A stretch of 64,000 bases of DNA from Bifidobacterium catenulatum PV20-2 (lineage in GTDB: Bacteria; Actinomycetota; Actinomycetes; Actinomycetales; Bifidobacteriaceae): assembly GCF_000800455.1 (NCBI RefSeq), contig NZ_CP007456.1, positions 1,860,001-1,924,000 on the forward strand, given 5' to 3'. A program made the translations under genes and the position numbers. How positions within the stretch are numbered: position 1 is the stretch's first letter; each line of letters starts with the position of its first letter. Below the pieces are notes generated by a model, which saw only the letters and a list, made by a program, of their open reading frames with translations, was not told where the DNA came from and ran no database searches. Positions 1 through 8,598 of the stretch are shown in pieces.

Positions 1-1114
1 TACGCGATAGCTGGTGGCCGAAATCGGCGAGCACCGGTCCTTCATACTGCCACGTCACGTTGCGCTTGAGTGGTTTCTTCGCGGAGAAGAGCGCCATGGC
101 AGGCACCGTGTCCATATTGGGCTTGTCGGTGCCGGGCCTGCCTTGCGGACCGCATGTGAACCAGCCGTCTGTACCCTGTACGCTGATGCCAGGCGCCGCG
201 GAGGACACAGCATCAGTATCGAATTCGGAGACCGGCAGATTCGTGGCGGTCACCATGTAAGCGCGTTCCGGATTGATAGCCTCGCCAGACATGCCGGTTT
301 CCACCTTCGGATCACGGAAATCGAAGCCAAAACCATCGTTAACGCGCAACGCGACCGGAGATTCGACACTCACATGCACGCCATCCTCACACAAGCAGGT
401 GGTCTGGTATTCAGTAACAGACGATTCGTCTCCGCGAGTCTCCAGGTGCCGGGTTAGATACAGGCGAATAGCGGCCGCATCATCACCCTTGCAGGGATTG
501 TCACACGCATCCACCGTCACCGCGGATCCGGAGAACGCGCCACCAACGATGCGTTCGTCGATATGCAGCTCCGGCTGCGGTTCGAGGAAGATTGGCAGAT
601 GCGTCCAATGCACCAGATCGCGGCTCACCGCATGCCCCCAGTGCATATTGTCCCAGCCAAAACCATACGGATTGAATTGGTAGAACAGATGGTAGCGTCC
701 TTGGAAACGACACAGGCCGTTAGGATCATTCATCCAGCGAGCGAATGGCTCGAAATGCGCCGCAGGGCGAGCGAAGCGATCATAGATCTGCTCCAGCGTC
801 GGCTGCGTATCCCATTCATTGTCGTACGGATTCATGCTGATGAAACGCACGCCTTCATCAAGGAGATTCTCACACTCGGACAAGTAGGCGAACCGTACGG
901 TCAGTCGGTGCGCACTCACCGTAATACGCACGTTCGTCGGCACCGGAATCAAGAAATGGTGACGACGCTCGGCCACCGGCATGGCATGGCTGGCGATTTG
1001 ATGGCCGTCCCCGTCTGTAATGGTGACGGCAGCGTCATCGCCGCATCTTTCGGCGAACAATTCCAGCAGACGGTAGCCGCCGGTTTCGATGGCAACGGAA
1101 TAGTTGTCAGGCAT
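1..1114 (-). CDS. GH32 beta-fructosidase, 3' end cut by window
   Basis: The frame is open from ATG at 1114 to the left edge, so the C-terminal part is missing. An N-terminal beta-rich stretch of about 125 residues precedes the GH32 signature WMNDPNG, whose Asp is the family nucleophile. AFSGSA and FRDPKV follow at the usual spacing; the acid/base ECP motif would lie outside the window. GH32 enzymes hydrolyse sucrose, fructo-oligosaccharides, inulin or levan. No signal peptide is visible, so the enzyme is probably cytoplasmic and acts on sugars imported by the upstream ABC system. A strong GGAGGAG ribosome site sits just before the ATG. It is the last visible gene of the operon, behind the LacI regulator. 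The family is certain; the exact substrate is inferred from context. Confidence 0.9.
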   Translation of the reverse strand, partial: MPDNYSVAIETGGYRLLELFAERCGDDAAVTITDGDGHQIASHAMPVAERRHHFLIPVPTNVRITVSAHRLTVRFAYLSECENLLDEGVRFISMNPYDNEWDTQPTLEQIYDRFARPAAHFEPFARWMNDPNGLCRFQGRYHLFYQFNPYGFGWDNMHWGHAVSRDLVHWTHLPIFLEPQPELHIDERIVGGAFSGSAVTVDACDNPCKGDDAAAIRLYLTRHLETRGDESSVTEYQTTCLCEDGVHVSVESPVALRVNDGFGFDFRDPKVETGMSGEAINPERAYMVTATNLPVSEFDTDAVSSAAPGISVQGTDGWFTCGPQGRPGTDKPNMDTVPAMALFSAKKPLKRNVTWQYEGPVLADFGHQLSR

Positions 1115-1209
1115 AATGATCTCCTCCACAGCGCCACATGATCGGATAGCACGTGGCTACGCATTGAAAAACAGATAATTAGAAAAACAAATACGGAAAG
1201 AAACGTCCG

Positions 1210-2301
1210 TCACGACACGATGGAATCGCGTTCGATGATGCGGCAGCGCAATGCTGTTTTGCTGCCATCACGTTGCCTCTGCACCGCCATGCTACGATCG
1301 GACTCAAGATCGGCTACGGCCTTGTCGCCGTCAAGTATGGCGACAAGTTGCCGAACCGCTTCAAAACCCATCTCATAATGGGGTAGTTCCAGCGTAGTCA
1401 GTGATGGTTTGATCACATTAGTGATGAACGGCTGGTTATCGATGCTGATCACCGACACGTCAGCGCCGATGCGCACTCCGCGTTCGCGTGCGGCTTCGTA
1501 GATGAAAGTGGCGCGCACATCGTTGAAACAAAAGATGCCGTCCGGCTTGATTTCGTCGAACACCCGCGCCGCTTCATCGTCCGCGTTAGTAAATTCCGAT
1601 ACTTCGACAACCAAAGCGTCATCGAATGGAATGCCCGCTTCCGCAAGCGCACGTCGGTAACCAGTCAGACGTTGCTCTTGCGCGACGATGGAGGTTGCGG
1701 AACCGTAGTAGACGATGCGTCTGCATCCAGCTTGGATCAGACGGTTGGTGGCGTCATACCCCGCCAGTTCATCATCGGGGTAGACCGAGGGAACTCGCCC
1801 CGCTGCATCCTCACTGTCCACCACTACGGTCGGGCTACCTTCCAAGACTTCGGGAATGTCCACTTTGCGGTGGAACATCATGGCGTATAGGAAGCCATCC
1901 ACGTTGTATCGGAGCAGGGCGGATATTTCTTGGTTCTCAAGTTCGGCGTCATTATTGGTGTTCGTGGTAAGCAGTATGTATCCGAGCTTGCTCGCGGCAT
2001 CCTGCGCACCTTCGAGTACCTTGCTCGCGTACGGGGTCGTGGCGATCTCATCGGTCACAAATCCCAGAGTATTGGATTTGCTGGTACGTAGGGTGCGCGC
2101 CACAGAATTGGGCTTGTACCCCATGCTCTTGGCAGTCGCACGGATTTTCTGCGCAACCGCCTTGCTGACGCGATTGTGATCCTTGTTGTTCATAACCAAA
2201 GACACAGTGCATACGGAAACACCCGCTTCCTTAGCTATGTCTTTGATGGATACCAATCGTTTGGACCTGTTCACTCGTTGCCTTACTGACGACTGCACCA
2301 T
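1210..2301 (-). CDS. LacI-family transcriptional regulator
   Basis: A 363-residue protein with a LacI helix-turn-helix near residues 17-40 (motif IKDIAKEAGVSVCTVS), a hinge helix, and a periplasmic-binding-protein-like effector domain. The final section, including DVSVISIDNQPF, is typical of the family. It lies between the DUF624 gene and the GH32 gene on the same strand, so it is probably the local repressor of the sugar uptake operon. The repeated TTAATCG-type boxes ahead of the solute-binding gene are the likely operators. The ATG at 2301 follows a GGGGGTGAT ribosome site. The effector is not known; a fructoside or the imported oligosaccharide is the obvious guess. Confidence 0.9.
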   Translation of the reverse strand: MVQSSVRQRVNRSKRLVSIKDIAKEAGVSVCTVSLVMNNKDHNRVSKAVAQKIRATAKSMGYKPNSVARTLRTSKSNTLGFVTDEIATTPYASKVLEGAQDAASKLGYILLTTNTNNDAELENQEISALLRYNVDGFLYAMMFHRKVDIPEVLEGSPTVVVDSEDAAGRVPSVYPDDELAGYDATNRLIQAGCRRIVYYGSATSIVAQEQRLTGYRRALAEAGIPFDDALVVEVSEFTNADDEAARVFDEIKPDGIFCFNDVRATFIYEAARERGVRIGADVSVISIDNQPFITNVIKPSLTTLELPHYEMGFEAVRQLVAILDGDKAVADLESDRSMAVQRQRDGSKTALRCRIIERDSIVS

Positions 2302-2328
2302 TTTATCACCCCCTTTTTTGCGAACATG

Positions 2329-3006
2329 TCACGATGTCTGGTTTCGGGCGTGGCCCGTGCTCTGTTCCATGCGGTCATGAATGTCCATTCCAGGCAGACG
2401 GCCGAATGAATAAATAATCCAGGCTGTGCAGAACATCGGCAGCGACAAGCCGAACACCATGAGAATTCCAGGCCATTGCACCCATACAAGCACGGTAAGA
2501 ATCAGCAGTCCGACCTGCAGAAGGCTGCACAACGGGCGTGCCACAATCATCGCCAGTGTTGTACGAACAATCCAGACGGGGCTCTCTTCATAGTTCGCGC
2601 GCACCACCCAAACCAAGGACGAGAACACTGCCAAAACTACGATGATGAGCAGCAGCACGCCGGAAACCATGATGTCGAAATCGCCGCGAGCATGCCAGTT
2701 CATTACGTAGTAGTCGACGATGACCACGGCCCAGAGAATAATCAAAGGCCAACCGAAAAGATTCGCGCGCTTGACTTCGCTTTTCCAGAAGCCGTGGAAC
2801 GTCTTCCAAACTTCCTTGGCCCGCATTGAACGGTCCTCAGAAAGCACCCACGCACGGAACGTAGCCTGCGCAGCCGCGAACGAGGGGAGAAATCCCAGCA
2901 CGACGGCTCCCATCAGAGTGTGCGCGAGTATAGCCACGTTGACCACGAAAATCGCGACTAGCAGACGGCAGAACCGCTCGTAGGCCACAGAGAAGCGGGC
3001 AAGCAT
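2329..3006 (-). CDS. YesL-like DUF624 membrane protein
   Basis: A 225-residue protein with about five hydrophobic segments and the DUF624/YesL pattern, a family found almost only beside LplABC-type carbohydrate importers. The N-terminal helix pair is followed by a basic loop around residues 55-75 and three later membrane spans. Its biochemical role is not established; an accessory role in uptake or signalling is the usual assumption. It follows the second permease with 61 bases between them and is preceded by GAAAGGA at a good distance from ATG 3006. The family call rests on topology, length and context. Confidence 0.75.
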   Translation of the reverse strand: MLARFSVAYERFCRLLVAIFVVNVAILAHTLMGAVVLGFLPSFAAAQATFRAWVLSEDRSMRAKEVWKTFHGFWKSEVKRANLFGWPLIILWAVVIVDYYVMNWHARGDFDIMVSGVLLLIIVVLAVFSSLVWVVRANYEESPVWIVRTTLAMIVARPLCSLLQVGLLILTVLVWVQWPGILMVFGLSLPMFCTAWIIYSFGRLPGMDIHDRMEQSTGHARNQTS

Positions 3007-3067
3007 AGCGAATCCTTTCTATCGGCTGGCTTTTAGATTGGTTGTTTCTTGTCGGATTGCGTTTGAC

Positions 3068-4003
3068 TCACCCCTTGACCGCGCCGAGCATCACACCCTT
3101 GTTGAAGTACTTCTGCAAGAACGGATAGAGCACAAGCAGAGGCAGAGTAGAGACGATGATGATGCCGAACTTGATCTGATCGGCGGCCTGCTGCTGCGCA
3201 GCCGCGTTAACATTGGTTCCAGTACCCTGCGCCACCAACAGCAACTGCTGCAACACCACCTGCAATGGCTGCTTCTTGTCGTCGGTGATGTAGATAAGGC
3301 CCGTCATGAAGTCGTTCCAATGGCCGACAAAGTAGTACAGACCAATTACAGCCAGAATCGCGGAGCTTAACGGCAGCACAATCTTGAAGAAGTAGCCAAA
3401 ATAGCTCAGCCCGTCGATTTGGGCCGCGTCGAAGAGCTCTTCGGGGATAGAGGTTTCGAAGAAGGAGCGGGCCACGATCACGTTGTACACGGAAACCGCG
3501 CCAGGCAGGATGAACACCCACATGCTGTTGTTGATGCCGAGGCTCTTGTACAGCAGGTAGTTCGGAATCAGGCCGCCGGCGATGAACATGGTCACGGTGA
3601 ACAGGAACATGATCACGCGTCGCGGCTTGAACTCGCGACGGGATAGCGCGAAAGCGCAGGGAATGGTCACTGCCATGTTGACCGCGGTGCCGACCACCGA
3701 ATAGATGATGGTGTTGAGATAGCCCTGCCAGATGCGCTGGTTGGCGAACACCTTAGCATAGCCAGCGAAGGTCACACCCTTGGGTAGCAGCAGCACTTCA
3801 CCGCCGGCCACGGCGTTCGGATTTGAAAATGATGCAATGACCACGAACCACAGCGGATAGAGCACCGCCACAATGGTCAGGAGCAGCAGCACATTGATGA
3901 CGCCCGACACCGCCAGGTCACCCGGCTTCTGCTTCTGGCGCACGTGCTTGTTCCAGGGAATGTCGTTCTTGTTCTGGGTAACAGCCTCAATTGTTGCAGA
4001 CAT
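3068..4003 (-). CDS. ABC sugar permease, LplC/YtcP type
   Basis: A 311-residue inner-membrane permease of the MalG-like CUT1 class. It has six predicted spans and the cytoplasmic EAA-type loop near residues 190-215 (ELFDAAQIDGLSYFGYFFKI). The C-terminus KYFNKGVMLGAVKG is typical of LplC/YtcP proteins. It pairs with the permease just upstream (12-base gap) and with the lipoprotein at 5094-6701. No ATPase gene is present, as is usual in bifidobacteria, where a shared MsmK-like ATPase can energise several importers (inference). An AGAAGGG ribosome site precedes ATG 4003. Confidence 0.92.
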   Translation of the reverse strand: MSATIEAVTQNKNDIPWNKHVRQKQKPGDLAVSGVINVLLLLTIVAVLYPLWFVVIASFSNPNAVAGGEVLLLPKGVTFAGYAKVFANQRIWQGYLNTIIYSVVGTAVNMAVTIPCAFALSRREFKPRRVIMFLFTVTMFIAGGLIPNYLLYKSLGINNSMWVFILPGAVSVYNVIVARSFFETSIPEELFDAAQIDGLSYFGYFFKIVLPLSSAILAVIGLYYFVGHWNDFMTGLIYITDDKKQPLQVVLQQLLLVAQGTGTNVNAAAQQQAADQIKFGIIIVSTLPLLVLYPFLQKYFNKGVMLGAVKG

Positions 4004-4015
4004 GATAAAACCCTT

Positions 4016-4987
4016 CTAGAAAATGCTCGTATCGGAAACGCGCTTGGCGATTGCATTCGCGGTGATCAGGAAGATGAAGTTGACCAAGGTGTTGAACAGG
4101 CCAATTGCCGTCGAATACGAGTATTGGCCATTGATAATACCGATTTTGTAGGTGTATGTGGCGATGACTTCGGTGGCCGGCATGTTCAGCGAATTCTGCA
4201 TCAGATAGATCTTGTCGAAGCCCACGTTGAGCACGGAGCCCATGTTCATGATGAGCAGGATCGCACATGTCGGCATGATCGCAGGAATATCGACGTAGCG
4301 AATCAACTGCAGACGGCCTGCACCGTCGATCTTCGCCGCCTCGTACAGCGATGTGTTCACACCGGCGAGCGCAGCCAGGTAGATGATGGAGTTCCAACCA
4401 ACATGCTGCCAGACTTCGGAGATCCAATAGACCGCGGTGATGGCGCTGGTGGAGCCCATCAGTGATTCATCACCGAAGAAGCGACCGAGAATGCCGGTAC
4501 CAGGAGTCAGGAAGATGTTGAGCATGGAGACGATGACCACCACGGAGATGAAGTGGGGCATGTAGGTGATCGTTTGTACGAAACCCTTGATTTTCTTAGA
4601 ACCGATCTGATTGATCAGCAGGGCCAGAATAATCGGAAAAATGAAGCCCATGACCAGTGTCCAAAGGGAAATGCGGATGGTGTTGGTCATGATCTCGCCA
4701 AACAGCGGGTTGTGGAAGAATTCCAGGAAGTATTTGAAACCGACGAATTTGCCGCCGGTCAGGCCTTTGGTCGGATCGAACTCGCGGAAGGCGAGCTGGA
4801 TGCCCCACATCGGCACGTAGGAGAACAGTCCCACGAAGAACAATGCCGGAGCGGAAAGAATCCACAACTGCCAGTAGCGACGTAAATGGTCGGCGATGCG
4901 ATCGAGCAGACCTGGTTTCTTGCGGTCGGGAGCCGCTTCCATCGCCACGGTCCGTGCAGCAACGCCTTGCGATGTTTGTGCACTCAT
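4016..4987 (-). CDS. ABC sugar permease, LplB type
   Basis: A 323-residue permease of the LplB/MalF-like class with six spans. The EAA-like loop is NTSLYEAAKIDGAGRLQLI and the C-terminus is KRVSDTSIF, both typical of LplB. ATG 4987 was preferred over a TTG 36 bases upstream because GGAGA lies correctly spaced before the ATG and the resulting start, MSAQTSQG, gives a normal cytoplasmic N-terminus. It forms a heterodimer with the LplC-type permease next door. The substrate is probably an oligosaccharide, by context with GH32. Confidence 0.92.
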   Translation of the reverse strand: MSAQTSQGVAARTVAMEAAPDRKKPGLLDRIADHLRRYWQLWILSAPALFFVGLFSYVPMWGIQLAFREFDPTKGLTGGKFVGFKYFLEFFHNPLFGEIMTNTIRISLWTLVMGFIFPIILALLINQIGSKKIKGFVQTITYMPHFISVVVIVSMLNIFLTPGTGILGRFFGDESLMGSTSAITAVYWISEVWQHVGWNSIIYLAALAGVNTSLYEAAKIDGAGRLQLIRYVDIPAIMPTCAILLIMNMGSVLNVGFDKIYLMQNSLNMPATEVIATYTYKIGIINGQYSYSTAIGLFNTLVNFIFLITANAIAKRVSDTSIF

Positions 4988-5093
4988 GTTGGTCTCCAAT
5001 TTAGGATGATTGCTAGGGAACAAAAATGCGGGGTCCGGCGGCAGTCACGGGAGAGAAACGAACCCGTGCGATGGACCCCGCGGTATTACTTGG

Positions 5094-6701
5094 CTACTTG
5101 GTGTACTTGTCGTACCACTTCTGCCAAATCTTGATGTTGGCGTCGAGGCCGAGGGTCGGTTCGGACACCTTTTTCACGTAGGCATCCCATTCCTTGTCGA
5201 TGCCGCCCTTCTGGACCCACTTCGCGATCTGGTTGTTCGCGTAGTTGGAGATGGCGGTGTTGTTGTTTTGCAGGGTGTTGGAGTCCTCGGTATCCGGGCG
5301 CACGTAAATCGGTACGACATCCTTGACGCCGTCGACGCGGTTGCGCGCCTCACGAATGGCCAAATCGGACGCAGTGACCTGGTCGGCGTTGGTGTCGTTG
5401 ACCATCTTCACGTCGTCGCGAATCCAGCCACCGAAGCGGTCCTGCAGGGCGACGGCGCGGGTATCAGGATATTCGGCGTAGGCTTTAGCCTTGTCGATGG
5501 TGTACTGGTGGTCGCCGTCATCGGAGACGATATCTGGAATAGAGCCGAAGAATCCAGCCACGGAAAGCTTCTCGCCATACATGGCGTCGATCACCTTGTA
5601 GATGGCGTCCTGGTTGGCTGCGTTCGGGTTGACGGTCAGGCCGGAACCGGAGTAGGCCCAGCGGCAGGCGTCCTGGGAATAATCCCACTTGACCTGGGAG
5701 TCGGGCGTGGAGGCGTCCTTCTTCAGCGGCGGCAGGGTGACGTACTGGTCGCCAAGCGCGTTGCCGTATTCGGCGTAGTTGGACCAACCGAAGGAGACGC
5801 CGGTCAGCGCGGTCTTGCCGTCACTGACGGTCTGCGAAGTGTATTGCGAGGCGTCGCGGGTGAGCACATCCTTCGGGATAAGGCCCTTGGCCATGAGTCC
5901 GTGCAGGTAGGAGACGACGTCCTTGAGCGCGTCGGAGGTGTAATAGCTCTTAACCTTGCCGTTGTCCACATAATAGCCCTGTTCGGAAGCGCCACCGCCC
6001 ATGAAGGAGGTGACCACGCCTTCGGAGTTCATCAGCGCCAGAGGGCTCCACAGGCCGAAGCCGAGGCTGCGGATATTCATCGGCACCTCATCAGCCTTGC
6101 CGTTGCCGTTCGGATCCTGGGTCTTGAATGCATCGAGCACGTTCTCGAGCTCGTCCCAAGTGGTCGGCATCTGGAGTCCCAGCTTGTCCAGCCAGGTCTT
6201 GTTGATGAACATGTGAGTGCCGGAAACCTCGTAACCCTTGCCGCGGTCGGAGGGCAGCATGGCGATCTTGGTGCCATCGGTAACGTACTTCGCGGCGCCC
6301 GGCTGGGCCTTGAGGAACTTCTTGACGTTCGGCATCTTGTCCAGATGCGGCTTGAGATCCTCGAAATAGGTGCTGTACTTGGCCGCATCCACCATGCTGA
6401 ACAAGCTCAAGCCAATGTCCGGGAATTCACCGGCGGCCATCTTGGCGCTCTTCTGCTGACCCCAAGCGTTGTCGGAGACTTCCTGCCACTTGATGGTGCA
6501 ATCGCAGGCGGCTTCCAGATCCTTGGTGTACTGGGTGTCCTGCATCGGATGGTCGGTCACGTTGCGACGAACCAGAATATTGACGATTGGCTTGCCGTTC
6601 TCGTCTGTGGTGGCCTGCTTGTTGCCGCAGGCGGCAAACGTCGTGACCATAGTCGCGACTGCAGCTATTGATGCCAACAGGCGAACACTTCTTCGTGCCA
6701 T
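5094..6701 (-). CDS. Solute-binding lipoprotein of sugar ABC importer
   Basis: A 535-residue extracellular solute-binding protein of the LplA-like family 1 group. The N-terminus is a lipoprotein signal (MARRSVRLLASI...) ending in a lipobox whose Cys is at residue 25 (TFAAC), so the mature protein should be anchored to the outer face of the membrane. The length of about 500-550 residues fits LplA-type binding proteins. It heads the operon, with AGAAGGAG before ATG 6701 and a long regulatory region upstream. It sets the specificity of the importer formed with the two permeases. The ligand is not readable from sequence; a fructo-oligosaccharide is inferred from the co-transcribed GH32. Confidence 0.92.
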   Translation of the reverse strand: MARRSVRLLASIAAVATMVTTFAACGNKQATTDENGKPIVNILVRRNVTDHPMQDTQYTKDLEAACDCTIKWQEVSDNAWGQQKSAKMAAGEFPDIGLSLFSMVDAAKYSTYFEDLKPHLDKMPNVKKFLKAQPGAAKYVTDGTKIAMLPSDRGKGYEVSGTHMFINKTWLDKLGLQMPTTWDELENVLDAFKTQDPNGNGKADEVPMNIRSLGFGLWSPLALMNSEGVVTSFMGGGASEQGYYVDNGKVKSYYTSDALKDVVSYLHGLMAKGLIPKDVLTRDASQYTSQTVSDGKTALTGVSFGWSNYAEYGNALGDQYVTLPPLKKDASTPDSQVKWDYSQDACRWAYSGSGLTVNPNAANQDAIYKVIDAMYGEKLSVAGFFGSIPDIVSDDGDHQYTIDKAKAYAEYPDTRAVALQDRFGGWIRDDVKMVNDTNADQVTASDLAIREARNRVDGVKDVVPIYVRPDTEDSNTLQNNNTAISNYANNQIAKWVQKGGIDKEWDAYVKKVSEPTLGLDANIKIWQKWYDKYTK

Positions 6702-6810
6702 GATTAGGCTCCTTCTTCCTTGATGTTTCCTCCCCGTACCGATGTAAGACGCACCGGTACGACCCCGTCAGCCACTTGCTTTGTGGTTGTTTCCTTGCGG
6801 TGGTTAACAC

Positions 6811-6985
6811 TATAAATCGTTAATCGTTTAATGTCAAACGTTAATCGTTTATCTCAATAGTTAACACTCTCATCGACCAGTCCCCCAGCGTCGCAAACGT
6901 AAACTTCGGCTCTATACTGCCGTTCTTGCAGAACACCGGAATCACCCACATCGCGACACGCCGTTAATCGTATAACGTATCGTTT
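6811..6985 (-). promoter_or_regulatory. Repeated LacI-like operator boxes
   Basis: The 13-base box CGTTAATCGTTTA occurs at 6818-6830 and again at 6839-6851. The two are exactly 21 bases apart, about two helical turns, so they face the same side of the DNA. A related box, CGTTAATCG followed by TATAACG, lies at 6962-6977. They sit 110-280 bases upstream of the solute-binding gene. The likely ligand is the LacI protein encoded in the same operon (inference). Confidence 0.65.
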
Positions 6986-7242
6986 TCATCAAATACACGT
7001 ACCACCCATCCACTGCACGCACAAAAACGTAGCCGAACAGGACGGCCACCAAGTCGACACGTCGCTACTTACGAAAGATGCTCCCCTCCTTCAGGAAGAA
7101 GGAGGGGAGCACGAATACGATCACAGACGGCACCAGGCCAAACACGTAGCCGCACCGGGAGCCGGGATGAAGCATTCGGCATCGTACCTGCTGGTCATCA
7201 CCGTGGGATACGCTGTGCGCCATCTGGTCCACAAGTAGATCG

Positions 7243-7303
7243 TGCAAAAACGCGCGTTGGCGCACGTCCTTTTCATGGGCGTGCGCCAACGCGCGTTTTT
7301 GCA
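7243..7303 (-). terminator. Terminator after galK (24-bp perfect stem)
   Basis: Positions 7243-7266 and 7280-7303 are perfect 24-base inverted repeats around a 13-base loop. Each arm carries a run of five A or T at its outer end, so the structure could terminate on both strands. It starts 14 bases past the galK stop. Confidence 0.85.
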
Positions 7304-7316
7304 TCGGCTTCTGCGA

Positions 7317-8567
7317 TCAAGCCTCGCGGCTCGCGGAAGCCGCAGCGAACGCCGGCAAAGCGCGAGGTGCGTTGAAACCTTCCTTTTCGAAGCGGTCAGC
7401 AATCTTCTGTGCGATCTCGTGGCCCTGGCCCTTGTCCACCAGTGCGATGATGGAGCCGCCGAAACCGCCGCCGGTCATACGTGCGCCGTACGCGCCGTTG
7501 ACACGAGCCACGTCCACGGCAATATCCAACTCGGGCACCGTCACTTCATAATCCGCAGCGAGCGAATCATGTGACGAGTTGAACAGTCGGCCTGCCTCGT
7601 CGATCTTGCCGTTGGCGAAGGCGCGCACGAAGGAGTTGACACGGGCGATTTCGGTGATGACGTGGCGCACGCGCTTCTTCATCGTGTCGTCTTCCAGCTT
7701 GTCGAGCGTTTCCTTGAGCGCCTGGAACGGATCGTCGGACTTGGCGATGCTGTCGGCGACCACACGCAGGTTGGCCACACCGAGGATTTCTGCGGCCTTC
7801 TCGCAAGTGGCGCGACGCTGGGCATACTGGCCGTCGTTGAGCTGGTGCGGAGCCTGAGTGTCAAGCACCAGCAGTTCCAGACCGTACTTGTCGAGATCGA
7901 ATTCCTGCTGGGAGACGTTCTCCAGCGGGCTCAGCTCTGGACGGCAATCAAGACGCAACGCATGGCCGAAAGTGCAGCGCATGGATGCGTTCTGGTCGAG
8001 ACCACCGGTGGACGCGCCCGCCATGTCGTTTTCCGACTTAATGGCGGCGTTGATCAGCGTCACACGACCGGCATCGGATGCGCCATAACCCAAACCGTAC
8101 ACGTCATCCAACGCCAAGGCGGTGGAGCAGGTCATGGCTGCGGAGGAGCTCAGACCGGATCCGAGCGGCACGCAGGAGGAGAATGCCGCGTCGAAGCCCT
8201 GCACCGCGTCGAAGCCGGCTTCGCGCAATGCCCAGGCAACGCCTACCGGGTAGGCGGCCCAGCCTTCCACGCCACCGGCCTGCAGGCCGTCGAGGTCGGC
8301 TTCGGTAACGTTTTCGGAGTCAACGTCGGAAACCACGCGCACCTTGGTGTCTTCACGCGGCTTGAGCGCGATGAACGTGCGGTGCGGCAGTGCGATCGGC
8401 AGGCACAGGCCCGCGTTGTAGTCGGTGTGTTCGCCAATCAGGTTCACACGGCCCGGTGCGGCCCATACGCCAGCCGGCTCCTCACCGTAGGTGGCACGGA
8501 ACAGGTCGGTCGCGTTCTTCACACCCTCGTCGTGCGAGAGCGGCTCAATGAATTCAACAGCAGTCAT
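7317..8567 (-). CDS. galK: Galactokinase
   Basis: A 416-residue GHMP kinase that phosphorylates galactose to galactose 1-phosphate with ATP, the first Leloir step after mutarotation. The galactokinase signature GRVNLIGEHTDY is at residues 39-50, the GHMP ATP-binding motif PLGSGLSSSAA at 134-144, and the third motif MTGGGFGGS near the C-terminus. It lies 31 bases after galT on the same strand and ends at a strong terminator. An AAAGGA site precedes ATG 8567. Regulation is probably by the DeoR protein encoded at the head of the cluster. Confidence 0.98.
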   Translation of the reverse strand: MTAVEFIEPLSHDEGVKNATDLFRATYGEEPAGVWAAPGRVNLIGEHTDYNAGLCLPIALPHRTFIALKPREDTKVRVVSDVDSENVTEADLDGLQAGGVEGWAAYPVGVAWALREAGFDAVQGFDAAFSSCVPLGSGLSSSAAMTCSTALALDDVYGLGYGASDAGRVTLINAAIKSENDMAGASTGGLDQNASMRCTFGHALRLDCRPELSPLENVSQQEFDLDKYGLELLVLDTQAPHQLNDGQYAQRRATCEKAAEILGVANLRVVADSIAKSDDPFQALKETLDKLEDDTMKKRVRHVITEIARVNSFVRAFANGKIDEAGRLFNSSHDSLAADYEVTVPELDIAVDVARVNGAYGARMTGGGFGGSIIALVDKGQGHEIAQKIADRFEKEGFNAPRALPAFAAASASREA

Positions 8568-8598
8568 TGGTGTTTTGTCCTTTGGGTTTTATTGGCTT

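Larger units (their letters stand above)
6702..7316. other. Intergenic regulatory region between two minus-strand operons
   Basis: No gene was seen here. The region holds the promoter/operator array of the sugar uptake operon (about 6811-6985), a 12-bp stem at 7080-7091/7099-7110 with CTCCCCTCC arms, and the long galK terminator stem at 7243-7303. The rest is AT-rich spacer. Confidence 0.7.

Noticed and set aside
5010..6671. 553-codon open frame on the plus strand
   Set aside because: Antisense shadow of the solute-binding lipoprotein.
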